Positions 41,529-48,644 of a stretch of DNA of 64,000 nucleotides are shown here, piece after piece; positions within the stretch are counted from its first letter, which is position 1, and each line of letters starts with the position of its first letter. Origin of the DNA: Pseudobdellovibrio sp. Its GTDB lineage: Bacteria > Bdellovibrionota > Bdellovibrionia > Bdellovibrionales > Bdellovibrionaceae. Under the pieces are notes generated by a model. That model was not told the DNA's origin. It was given only the letters and a program-made list of their open reading frames with translations, and searched no databases. Where the stretch lies: contig JAMPXC010000009.1 in NCBI GenBank assembly GCA_023701385.1, positions 1 through 64,000 of the forward strand. Direction: 5' to 3'. The position numbers and the translations under genes are program-made.

Positions 41529-41650
41529 CCCGATCTAATTGAAAACGAACTGACACATTACTCTCAAAATCTTCACAAAACAGCCCTTCAAAAGTCCAGA
41601 AAAACCCTTCTCTGGTCAAGTCGGTATCCCTTAAGTCCGATCCAGTCTAT

Positions 41651-42679
41651 ATGAACTACCGTCTAGCCACTGGCTTAAAGTTGACCCTAATTATGCTTAC
41701 GCAATTAGCAACACTGAGTGCTGCAGCGGATGTTTTTCGCTGGCCCAAACTGTGTGTTAACCAAACTCTAACGGTAGAAAATAAATCAAATAAAGATCAA
41801 ACTGTGTGGCTTCAAGAGTGGGAAAAATACCTCGTTGATGAAATTGATCACACTGTTCCTGCTAAAGGCAAAATCTACCTGCAACTTTCACACGACCCCT
41901 CGATTGCAACACAAGACTATTCATTGTTAGCTTTAGATAATCCAAAAGATTTGAGTGTTGATACAAACTGTAACTTACGCGACATCGTTTCAGCCGATAC
42001 TTTAGAAGGCGGCGTTGTTTATTATAAAATTAATCCACGTGCCACGAATGAAGTTCAGCTTAAAAATTTATTTCCCGGACGCAATACTTTCTACCTCGAA
42101 GATTTAAGCTTAGTTAAAAAATCTGAACCTATTGAAATTGATGTTGAAGGCAGAGCGCTATTTACTTTCACATTAAAACCAGAGCCTACTTCAACATGGG
42201 TAAAAATCACAGCCAAAGAAAGATTTCGTACAGCGATTCACACTTCATCTGAAGTTTTAAAACCAAGCTTCATTGAACCACAGCGTTCGATTGCCTCAAG
42301 TGACGAAAAGTATTTCGTGGTTGGTCCAAGCGATAATCATGGCGACCAGTTCGTGGTGAAAATCAAAGATCCGGTGATGGTGCAAAAAGCGCGCGATCAA
42401 ATCGCCAATCCTAAATTACAAAAAATCGTTTTCGCGAAGATTCAATTAGGAAACCAAGGTTACAACCGCAATATGACTAAAAAAGACAAAAGCTTTTGGT
42501 CTTGGTCTGTGACTGAGGTAACAAACATTTCTGATTTCGGTTCAACGGCGTGTAACGGTTTTCCGCAAATGTTAGAAGACCAAGCTGAACAGTGGGTCAA
42601 AGGCTTAGGTAAAATTTGTTTTTGGTCTTACCGAATCAAAAAAGAACTTACATTAGACGAAGTTCAAAATCCGAAATAA
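41651..42679 (+). CDS. Secreted protein with BP74-like C-terminal domain
   Basis: 342 aa with signal peptide (MNYRLATGLKLTLIMLTQLA, cleaved after SAA). Residues 27-205 are beta-rich without known family (YKINPRATNEVQLKNLFPGR). Residues about 225-335 look like the BP74 domain known from Dictyostelium lectin-associated proteins and some bacteria: QFVVKIKDPVMVQKARDQIA, FAKIQLGNQGYNRNM, FWSWSVTEVTNISDFGSTAC, and KICFWSYRIKKEL. BP74-type domains are thought to bind calcium or protease partners in secreted proteins. The assignment is by pattern only. No Shine-Dalgarno. Ends one base before the convergent queD-like stop. Confidence 0.7.
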   Translation: MNYRLATGLKLTLIMLTQLATLSAAADVFRWPKLCVNQTLTVENKSNKDQTVWLQEWEKYLVDEIDHTVPAKGKIYLQLSHDPSIATQDYSLLALDNPKDLSVDTNCNLRDIVSADTLEGGVVYYKINPRATNEVQLKNLFPGRNTFYLEDLSLVKKSEPIEIDVEGRALFTFTLKPEPTSTWVKITAKERFRTAIHTSSEVLKPSFIEPQRSIASSDEKYFVVGPSDNHGDQFVVKIKDPVMVQKARDQIANPKLQKIVFAKIQLGNQGYNRNMTKKDKSFWSWSVTEVTNISDFGSTACNGFPQMLEDQAEQWVKGLGKICFWSYRIKKELTLDEVQNPK

Positions 42680-43183
42680 TTATTCAATCGTTGTTGCAGC
42701 CGACTGCCCGCGTGTTTCTTCAACCGCCACAGTTAGCTTTGCGATACCGTATTTGTTGAATTCTTTGAAAAACTCTTCAGCTAAAATTGATGATAATTGC
42801 TCAACACTGGTATTTGAACAATTAAGCCAGATCACTTCTTCTTTAGGAAAAGAGTAAAAGCGATCACGAAATGTGACTTCGTAGTTTTTATTATTTGATG
42901 ATGAAATGCATTTCATGTCAGGGTGATTTTTAGGAAGTAATACGTGTTCATCCCAAACATCTAAACGGGCTTTGATGAACTTTTTAAGAACGTTAAAATC
43001 CACCATATATCCCATTTTACCATCGTCATCAGAATCGTTACCCACATCTGGGGCTAAGATAGAAACCACTACCTGGTAATTATGCCCGTGAAGCATTTCC
43101 GCGGATTTCTGGTCAAAAATCAGAAAATGCGCCGATGAGAACTTAAAATTTTGCTTAGCTAGGCGTAATGACGTGGTTTTCAT
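42680..43183 (-). CDS. QueD/PTPS-fold protein lacking catalytic Cys
   Basis: 167-aa T-fold protein of the 6-carboxytetrahydropterin/6-pyruvoyl-tetrahydropterin synthase family. Zinc His are in FSSAHFLIFD and MLHGHNYQVVVS. LDVWDEHVLLP holds the third catalytic region with Asp-Glu-His, and SVEQLSSILAEEF matches the family helix. Where QueD has a Cys before the HGH motif this protein reads QKSAEM, so the general-base Cys is missing. It may use another residue, bind rather than convert pterin, or have another substrate. Divergent from a Cys-containing paralogue with only 38 bases between start codons and no leader. Confidence 0.82.
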   Translation of the reverse strand: MKTTSLRLAKQNFKFSSAHFLIFDQKSAEMLHGHNYQVVVSILAPDVGNDSDDDGKMGYMVDFNVLKKFIKARLDVWDEHVLLPKNHPDMKCISSSNNKNYEVTFRDRFYSFPKEEVIWLNCSNTSVEQLSSILAEEFFKEFNKYGIAKLTVAVEETRGQSAATTIE

Positions 43184-43184
43184 G

Positions 43185-43218
43185 CTGACAGTATAGACGG
43201 TTTAGGGCTATATAACAA
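43185..43218. promoter_or_regulatory. Overlapping divergent promoters, both leaderless
   Basis: Minus strand: TTGTTA (43218-43213), 17 bp, TATACT (43195-43190), predicting a start at the ATG 43183. Plus strand: CTGACA (43185-43190), 18 bp, TATATA (43209-43214), predicting a start at the ATG 43222. The hexamers interleave, so the two promoters cannot be occupied together. Confidence 0.55.
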
Positions 43219-43221
43219 CCC

Positions 43222-43590
43222 ATGGCACCAGCTTTTGAACTTAAGTCACATTTTCAGATTGAATCAGCGCGCTTTTTACCTTTGTTGCCTGAAGGGCACC
43301 CTTGTAAGCGCATGCATGGCCATAGCTTTAAAATCATTTTAATTTTACGCGGCCCCCTAGATCCTAAAGTGGGCTGGGTTCAAGATTACCATGAAATTAA
43401 CGAGGTTATGCACCCGTTACTTTCTGAAATTGATCATCGTGTTTTAAACGAAGTTAAGGGTCTTGAAAATCCAACTTCAGAATTATTAGCCGTATGGATT
43501 TATGATCGCGCTAAAGTAAAACTTCCGTTACTTAAGTCGGTAACGATTATGGAAACCCCTACTACCGAGTGCACTTATCCCGTAAACTAA
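43222..43590 (+). CDS. queD: 6-carboxytetrahydropterin synthase QueD
   Basis: 122 aa. Converts dihydroneopterin triphosphate to 6-carboxy-tetrahydropterin, first dedicated step toward queuosine. FQIESARFLPLLPEGHPCKR followed by MHGHSFK contains the catalytic Cys and zinc His; EIDHRVLNEVKGLENPTSEL holds the Asp-His pair and the ENPTSE substrate loop; IMETPTTECTYP carries the C-terminal Glu. All residues expected for activity are present, unlike the divergent paralogue. No other queuosine gene is in the window. The next gene follows after four bases. Confidence 0.9.
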   Translation: MAPAFELKSHFQIESARFLPLLPEGHPCKRMHGHSFKIILILRGPLDPKVGWVQDYHEINEVMHPLLSEIDHRVLNEVKGLENPTSELLAVWIYDRAKVKLPLLKSVTIMETPTTECTYPVN

Positions 43591-43594
43591 ACGG

Positions 43595-44068
43595 GTGCGT
43601 GAATGTAAAAGCTGCGGAACAATTTTAACTCCTAAAGATAAAAATCTAACTTCGAAAAGCACTCAGAAGTGTATGTTTTGCAAACGACAACTTGCTCTTC
43701 ATTTTGTCGGTAAAGAGGCTCAGGTTGAAAGTTGTTACCCTTGCCAAAAAGTATGGTTTGATGCTGAAGATCTTCAAAAATTTCAGCACTACACGCAATT
43801 ACGTAACGAAGGCAAAACGATTCGTTTTGAAGATGGGTTCAATGAAGCCCCACTCACAACTCTGCTTTTTGACAGCACTTATAATCACTCAAGTATTTTA
43901 ACAAGACCGTCTTCAGGTCTTTTGATGAATGCCTTACAGACAGAACTTGTAACGAACTATGTCGGCAATAAAATTACCGACACGCAGTTTTTTAAGAAAT
44001 ACCCTGTTTTAACTTTTTTCTTAGTTGTGGCCGTAGTCGTGCTTTACTTCATGATCACTCGCGACTAG
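43595..44068 (+). CDS. Zinc-ribbon protein with C-terminal membrane anchor
   Basis: 157 aa, GTG start four bases after queD, so cotranscribed. Cys pairs CKSC, CMFC and CYPC (residues 4-50) plus VWFDAEDLQKF make a TFIIB-type zinc finger region as in zf-TFIIB proteins. The C-terminal 20 residues (VLTFFLVVAVVVLYFMITRD) form one tail-anchor membrane span. The middle part is polar. Function unknown; could tether a protein or nucleic-acid contact to the inner membrane. Overlaps the convergent psd by four bases. Confidence 0.7.
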   Translation: MRECKSCGTILTPKDKNLTSKSTQKCMFCKRQLALHFVGKEAQVESCYPCQKVWFDAEDLQKFQHYTQLRNEGKTIRFEDGFNEAPLTTLLFDSTYNHSSILTRPSSGLLMNALQTELVTNYVGNKITDTQFFKKYPVLTFFLVVAVVVLYFMITRD

Positions 44069-44895
44069 TTCGCAAAATCTGAATTTACTTTAACTGGCTT
44101 ATTGTGAAATTGCTCTAACTGAGAGTTTTGTAAACCTAAGACGTCTTTTTGATAAAGCATAACGATTGTTGAACCCATACGAAACATGCCAAGTTCATCG
44201 CCTTTTTTAACAGAAATATTTTTGTATTCTTTAACTAAGGGTTTAAAAACTTTAAACTGATTGCCACGAATTTCAGGGTCAAAACTTAAAGCAATATCAC
44301 CCACATTAGTTGCTGCTACAAACACCACCCCAACTAACCCACGATCAGTTTTAATTTCAACATACACGCGCTCATTGATAGAAAATAACTCGTGAATATT
44401 TGATGTCGACCAATTGTTCACAGGCCATAAAGCACCCGGTATATGAATCACACGCTCAATTGTTCCATCGACTGGTGAATGCACGCGGTGATAGTCCGTT
44501 GGGCAAAGATAGTAAGTTAAAAATGGACCACCGCTGTAGATATCATAAGCTTTGTCAAAGCCTGCAAAATCCTTCACGTTGTAGGTTTTACCCTTAGCTT
44601 GGATCAGTTTACCTTGATCCATGATAGCGGCTTGAGTGATTACAGAATCAGCTGGGTGTAAAGCCCAAGTACGCCCTACCGGACGACGGCCTGATTTAAG
44701 TTTTCGGATAAAAAAATCACCCAGTGACGGGTATTGTTCGACCGGAAATTCAGCTTCTTCAAGGTTAATTTTGTAAGCTTTTGCAAAAATTCTAATGATC
44801 GGAGTCCAAATAAAGCGCGGTAAATGCAAATGAACCAATTTACCCACGATATAGCTTAAATGATTTTTCGGTAGAAACTGTGTGATTGCTGCCAT
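44065..44895 (-). CDS. psd: Phosphatidylserine decarboxylase
   Basis: 276-aa inner-membrane enzyme making phosphatidylethanolamine. The N-terminal membrane-associated helix ends with EEAEFPVEQYPSLGDFFIRK, continuing LKSG-RRP, the family segment. TYYLCPTDYHRVHSPVDGTI holds the catalytic Asp-His region. FRMGSTIVMLYQKD corresponds to the LGST self-cleavage site whose Ser becomes the pyruvoyl group; here the Leu is Met, a mild variant. Standard length. ATG is 14 bases after a TAATGT hexamer, so the leader would be very short. Divergent from the FAD oxidoreductase. Confidence 0.9.
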   Translation of the reverse strand: MAAITQFLPKNHLSYIVGKLVHLHLPRFIWTPIIRIFAKAYKINLEEAEFPVEQYPSLGDFFIRKLKSGRRPVGRTWALHPADSVITQAAIMDQGKLIQAKGKTYNVKDFAGFDKAYDIYSGGPFLTYYLCPTDYHRVHSPVDGTIERVIHIPGALWPVNNWSTSNIHELFSINERVYVEIKTDRGLVGVVFVAATNVGDIALSFDPEIRGNQFKVFKPLVKEYKNISVKKGDELGMFRMGSTIVMLYQKDVLGLQNSQLEQFHNKPVKVNSDFAN

Positions 44896-44923
44896 GGGGT
44901 GATTCTGCTACATTAGAGCACCA

Positions 44924-46477
44924 ATGTCGAAGATTTTTAAAGATATTAAACTTAAAATTGATGATGACTTAGAGTCACATCTGGAATGGCTCATGCCTAA
45001 GCATGGGGAATACCGCATCCTAAGAAAATCTGTCGATGCCCGTCAAAAACATTCGCCGCACTTTGTTTACACCATTGAAGTGGCTGAAGAAGGCGAAACA
45101 TTATCTTTAGAAAAATTTGAATTAGAAAAAATCAATCCTGATAAAAAAATTGATCGCCCTATCGTTGTCGGCACAGGTCCTGCGGGCTTATTTGCTGCGA
45201 TTCGTTTAGTTGAGCGCGGAATTCCTTGTTTATTATTTGAACGTGGTTCTGAATCCGCTGAACGCATTAAGGGCATCAACCGTTTTTGGCGTTATGGTGA
45301 ATTAGATCCAAAAAACAACGTGTGCTACGGTGAAGGTGGTGCAGGTTTATACTCTGACGGAAAATTAATTACCCGTATTAAATCTCCGCATATTCCTTAT
45401 GTGTTAAACCGCTTAGTGCAATTCGGTGCCCCTGCTGAAATTCAGTGGTTATCAAATCCACATGTGGGTTCTGATAAAATTCGCCGTGTGATTCCGAAAG
45501 TTCGTGATTTTTTACGCGCCAATGGTTGTGAAATTCATTTTGATTCTAAAGTTGAAAAATTACTTTATGGTAAAGACTCGATCAACGGTGTCGTGATCAA
45601 AGATGATTCTGGAAAATTAACAGAATACAAATCTGATAACGTGATCTTAGCAACGGGCCACTCGGCCGAAGATATGCTAAATCACCTGCTTGAATCAGGT
45701 GTGCATATCGAAGGTAAATCTTTTGCGATGGGTTTACGTATCGAACATCCGCAAAAGTTAATTAACAATATTCAATACCGTCAGTTTTCTGAACACGACA
45801 AATTAGGTTCGGCAAATTACAAACTTGTTCACCATGACGATAAATCAGGAATCGGCGTTTACAGTTTCTGTATGTGCCCGGGTGGTTACGTGTTATCAAG
45901 CGGTACTGAAAAAGATGGTATCGTTTGTAATGGTATGAGTAACTTTAACCGTAACTCTGAATTCGCCAATGCCGCAATCGTAGTCAGTATCCAGCACGAA
46001 AAATTATTCGGCAAAGACTTACTGGGTGGAATGAAACTTCGCCGCGAACTTGAAACAAATGCTTTTAAAGCCATTCGTGAAAACAAAGGCACTAAAGAAT
46101 TACCGGCGCAAAACTTAGTTTCGTTCTTAAATCGTTCAAATAAAAACGTGTTACGTAAAACATCTTCGCCGTCAGGCGTGCTTCCGATTCGTTTAGATGA
46201 ATTACTGCCAAAGTTTATGTATCAAAAGCTGGCTGAAGGCTTAAATAACTTCAACACCAGCATGAAGGGTTTTATCACTGAAGATTCTCAGCTTTACGGT
46301 GTTGAATCGCGAACGTCTTGTCCTTTACGTGTGACCCGTGACGATGAAACTTTAGAAAGCCTTTCGCATAAAGGTTTGTACCCTTGTGGCGAAGGTGCTG
46401 GCTACGCTGGTGGAATTACTTCAGCAGCGGTTGATGGTATCCGCTGCGCTGAAAAAATCTTTGAAAAATTAAAATAA
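44924..46477 (+). CDS. FAD-dependent dehydrogenase (COG2509-like)
   Basis: 517-aa flavoprotein. After an N-terminal alpha/beta domain (KDIKLKIDDDLESHLEWLMP) comes the dinucleotide fold RPIVVGTGPAGLFAAIRLVE with GxGxxG, then CYGEGGAGLYSDGKL, VILATGHSAEDM and the C-terminal FAD segment GLYPCGEGAGYAGGITSAAV, followed by DGIRCAE. This is the COG2509 uncharacterised dehydrogenase family, common in bacteria but with no assigned substrate. The N-terminal domain may bind nucleic acid or another partner (inference). Divergent from psd with 28 bases between. Confidence 0.85.
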   Translation: MSKIFKDIKLKIDDDLESHLEWLMPKHGEYRILRKSVDARQKHSPHFVYTIEVAEEGETLSLEKFELEKINPDKKIDRPIVVGTGPAGLFAAIRLVERGIPCLLFERGSESAERIKGINRFWRYGELDPKNNVCYGEGGAGLYSDGKLITRIKSPHIPYVLNRLVQFGAPAEIQWLSNPHVGSDKIRRVIPKVRDFLRANGCEIHFDSKVEKLLYGKDSINGVVIKDDSGKLTEYKSDNVILATGHSAEDMLNHLLESGVHIEGKSFAMGLRIEHPQKLINNIQYRQFSEHDKLGSANYKLVHHDDKSGIGVYSFCMCPGGYVLSSGTEKDGIVCNGMSNFNRNSEFANAAIVVSIQHEKLFGKDLLGGMKLRRELETNAFKAIRENKGTKELPAQNLVSFLNRSNKNVLRKTSSPSGVLPIRLDELLPKFMYQKLAEGLNNFNTSMKGFITEDSQLYGVESRTSCPLRVTRDDETLESLSHKGLYPCGEGAGYAGGITSAAVDGIRCAEKIFEKLK

Positions 46478-46482
46478 TTTAT

Positions 46483-46812
46483 CTACTGAAAACAAGAAAA
46501 CGTAGCTTGCGCTCTAACTTCGCACTGACCTGCGTTTTCAATTTTCTTTACTTTCCATTTAGACGTCAGAAAAAAATTGTAAGCACAAGATCTATAAGCG
46601 TAGCTTTCACCATTTTTTAAAGCTTCGTTTTCTGCAGCTTCTGGATTTTCTAAATTACAAGCGGCAACTCCATAAGCTGTCTTTGTCGTACAGCCATCCA
46701 TACACCCATTATGCACATTGCAAGAGTCTGGTGGACATAATGCCGCAGCACCAGCTGATATCGAAGCTAACGAAAAACTCAACGCAAAAACAAAACTCAT
46801 TAAAACTTTCAT
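46483..46812 (-). CDS. Secreted Cys-rich protein, 109 aa
   Basis: A signal peptide (MKVLMSFVFALSFSLASISA, cleaved near GAA-AL) exports a mature protein of about 86 residues with eight Cys: LCPPDSCNVHNGCMDGCTTK at the front, then AACNLENP, RSCAYNFF, GQCEVRA and FSCFQ at the end. Four disulfides are likely. AAGGAG lies upstream of the ATG. No family recognised. It is followed by the convergent end of the FAD dehydrogenase (five bases apart). Confidence 0.72.
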   Translation of the reverse strand: MKVLMSFVFALSFSLASISAGAAALCPPDSCNVHNGCMDGCTTKTAYGVAACNLENPEAAENEALKNGESYAYRSCAYNFFLTSKWKVKKIENAGQCEVRAQATFSCFQ

Positions 46813-46887
46813 AAAACAGTTCTCCTTAAAAATTTGATATTTAGGAGCTAACTATGGTTGACCTGATTAGTACAAAGTTATATCAGA

Positions 46888-46906
46888 AAGGTCACAGATT
46901 GACCTT
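46888..46906 (+). promoter_or_regulatory. Inverted repeat, candidate operator of HTH gene
   Basis: AAGGTCA and TGACCTT are perfect seven-base arms around CAGAT, 18 bases before the ATG at 46925. TTGACC (46858-46863) and TTATAT (46878-46883) lie upstream, 14 bp apart. The half-site TGACC also occurs in that -35. Autoregulation by the encoded HTH protein is plausible. Confidence 0.45.
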
Positions 46907-46924
46907 AAAACAAGGAAAATGGCC

Positions 46925-47665
46925 ATGGATTACGAATGTAAAAAAATTCAGAAAACTTTAAAGACTTTGATGAAGTCCAAAAAAGCCACCTATGAAACTA
47001 TGGCTAAAGCCTTAAAAACTTCACCGGCCACGATCAAGCGTCGCTTGAATGGGGGCGATTTAACGCTACAACAACTTCGCGAACTGGCAAGTGCACTCGA
47101 TGTTTCGTTTTATGAGATCATTGAGTTGTCAAAATATGTAAAACGCGAACCGCATCTTTTTACCCCAGAGCAAGAAAAGTTATTAGCTTCAGATTTTGAA
47201 ATCAAAATGCTTTTTCGCCACATCTTAACGGGAGCCAGTTTTTCGCAGATCAAAACCCAATTAAAAATTTCTGAAAAAGATTTACGTAAATACGCGCGTG
47301 ATTTTGAGTCGGTAGGTTTAGCCCAGCTTTTACCAGGTGATCGTTTTGTTTCTCTTATCCACTACCCGGTTCGCTGGCAACCCAACGGGGCACTTCATAA
47401 GGCCTATAGTAAAATGGTCTTAGAGAATATTTTTTCGCGTATTGAAAAAGACCAAGAACAAGCCGGATACAATAAAAAATTTGAACTTATCTTAAATGAA
47501 GAAGCCTACAAAAAATTTTGCGACGAAATTCAGAGCGTTTATTCCCGCTATTTAAATCTTTCTGAAATTCATATGGAAACGCAGCCAGATCTTAACCGCA
47601 TTGTTTCTGGATTACTATTTATAGACCGTTTTTCTGTCTGGGAAAATCAAAAGCGTATCTTCTAA
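46925..47665 (+). CDS. HTH (Xre-like) regulator with unknown C-terminal domain
   Basis: 246 aa from ATG 46925, eight bases after AGGA; an ATG two codons earlier is too close to that site. Residues 1-65 are an Xre/Cro-type helix-turn-helix: MAKALKTSPATIKRRLNGGD, LTLQQLRELASALDVSFYEI. The remaining 180 residues contain a winged-helix-like second part (GASFSQIKTQLKISEKDLRK) and a ligand-type domain (FELILNEEAYKKFCDEIQSV). The layout resembles TIGR02147/DUF4423-like regulators with a different start. An inverted repeat upstream suggests autoregulation. Confidence 0.75.
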   Translation: MDYECKKIQKTLKTLMKSKKATYETMAKALKTSPATIKRRLNGGDLTLQQLRELASALDVSFYEIIELSKYVKREPHLFTPEQEKLLASDFEIKMLFRHILTGASFSQIKTQLKISEKDLRKYARDFESVGLAQLLPGDRFVSLIHYPVRWQPNGALHKAYSKMVLENIFSRIEKDQEQAGYNKKFELILNEEAYKKFCDEIQSVYSRYLNLSEIHMETQPDLNRIVSGLLFIDRFSVWENQKRIF

Positions 47666-47695
47666 ATTTAAGACAGCAACACTGGCTTACTTATG

Positions 47696-47732
47696 AACAA
47701 TGCCTACAACTACAACAACTGCAGGCATTGTT
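47696..47732 (+). terminator. Ten-pair hairpin after HTH gene
   Basis: AACAATGCCT (47696-47705) and AGGCATTGTT (47723-47732) pair perfectly with a 17-base loop. No T-tract follows, so it may be a Rho-independent end of poor strength or a 3' RNA-stabilising stem. The rest of 47666-47860 shows no gene. Confidence 0.4.
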
Positions 47733-47862
47733 AAATTAGATCAATATCTTAGAGCATTTATAGCAAAAATTTCGCATACCCCATAGACAGTTACACTTAT
47801 CAGTCTGAGACAAAACTAGGTTTGTAAAGCTATATATCGCCACCCAAGTTTGTTACTTTTTA

Positions 47863-47878
47863 AGGTACTCTTCTTGCT
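47863..47878 (+). promoter_or_regulatory. Sigma-54-like promoter
   Basis: AGGTACTCTTCTTGCT: GG 47864-47865, ten bases, GC 47876-47877, with a perfect -12 element TTGCT but mismatches in the -24 part. RNA would begin about 18 bases before the ATG at 47907. Confidence 0.4.
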
Positions 47879-47906
47879 TATTAGTATTGTGCGCAAGGGG
47901 GGACTC

Positions 47907-48197
47907 ATGCAACAACGTCTATTCGTTATTGTCACACTAATGTACTTATTCGCTTCTCCACTATTAGCTAAAGAGAGCCTCTCTACTGAGAGTTTTAATA
48001 CAATTTTAGAAGAAGGACTATCGTCAGAAAAAAACATCAAGAAAAATATTGTGCGCAATATCGGATCTGAAAGAGTTACGTTCGCAGGAGAAGTTATCAC
48101 TGCTGGTCTAAGTAGACGCAACCCACTAAAATTTAATGTTTTTTTACGAGAAGATGAAATTAAGTCAGCCTCCGACGAGAAAAAATCGGAGGACTAA
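47907..48197 (+). CDS. Small secreted protein, 96 aa
   Basis: ATG at 47907 lies just after AAGGGGGG, a very strong ribosome-binding site; longer in-frame readings lack one. Signal peptide MQQRLFVIVTLMYLFASPLL, cleaved near LAK. The mature part is charged and helical: KESLSTESFNTILEEGLSSE, then VTFAGEVITAGLSRRNPLKF, tail EIKSASDEKKSED. No Cys, no family. A sigma-54-like site precedes it. Convergent with the lipoprotein at 48206. Confidence 0.68.
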   Translation: MQQRLFVIVTLMYLFASPLLAKESLSTESFNTILEEGLSSEKNIKKNIVRNIGSERVTFAGEVITAGLSRRNPLKFNVFLREDEIKSASDEKKSED

Positions 48198-48205
48198 CAT
48201 AACAT

Positions 48206-48616
48206 TTACTGACACTTAAATTTCATTTCAACAGTGTAACCATTGCCAAGAACAGAGTCTGTTGTTTGACCGGCTAATACGCCGATACCGCCAGCATTAC
48301 TTTCTTTTTGGCCACCGAACACGTAAGCGCCACTACCCACAGTTTTTAAAATTTTAGAAGCTGCTTTTCCGTTGTTATAAGTTTTTTCATCAACTTTGCC
48401 TGTGTAAGTTTGTTTTTCTTCAACAAAAGCTGCGTATTTATTTTGTTCTTTGCAAAAATGATTAGCTTGATTGATGGCATCGCGTTTTTGACTTTCATCG
48501 CCTTCAGTTTGAATAACTACGCGGTGAATGCCGTCAGCTCCCGGGCGAACATCACGGTGATGCGCACAACCAGAAACAAAAGCTAAAGCCAACATTGATA
48601 ATAAAAACTTATTCAT
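48206..48616 (-). CDS. Lipoprotein with glycine-rich C-terminal part
   Basis: 136 aa, AAGGAGG upstream. Lipobox VSGC gives lipidated Cys17, then AHHRDVRPGADG with a His pair. NQANHFCKEQNKYAAFVEEK recalls the family of small outer-membrane lipoproteins with a conserved Cys pair (second Cys at the end, EMKFKCQ). Gly/Ser-rich residues 90-120 (GSGAYVFGGQKESNAGGIGV) may form a flexible stalk. The gene follows icmF by 28 bases on the same strand and could be read from that operon, though function appears unrelated. Confidence 0.75.
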   Translation of the reverse strand: MNKFLLSMLALAFVSGCAHHRDVRPGADGIHRVVIQTEGDESQKRDAINQANHFCKEQNKYAAFVEEKQTYTGKVDEKTYNNGKAASKILKTVGSGAYVFGGQKESNAGGIGVLAGQTTDSVLGNGYTVEMKFKCQ

Positions 48617-48644
48617 AAAAAGACCTCCTTAAGATCTCATTTGA

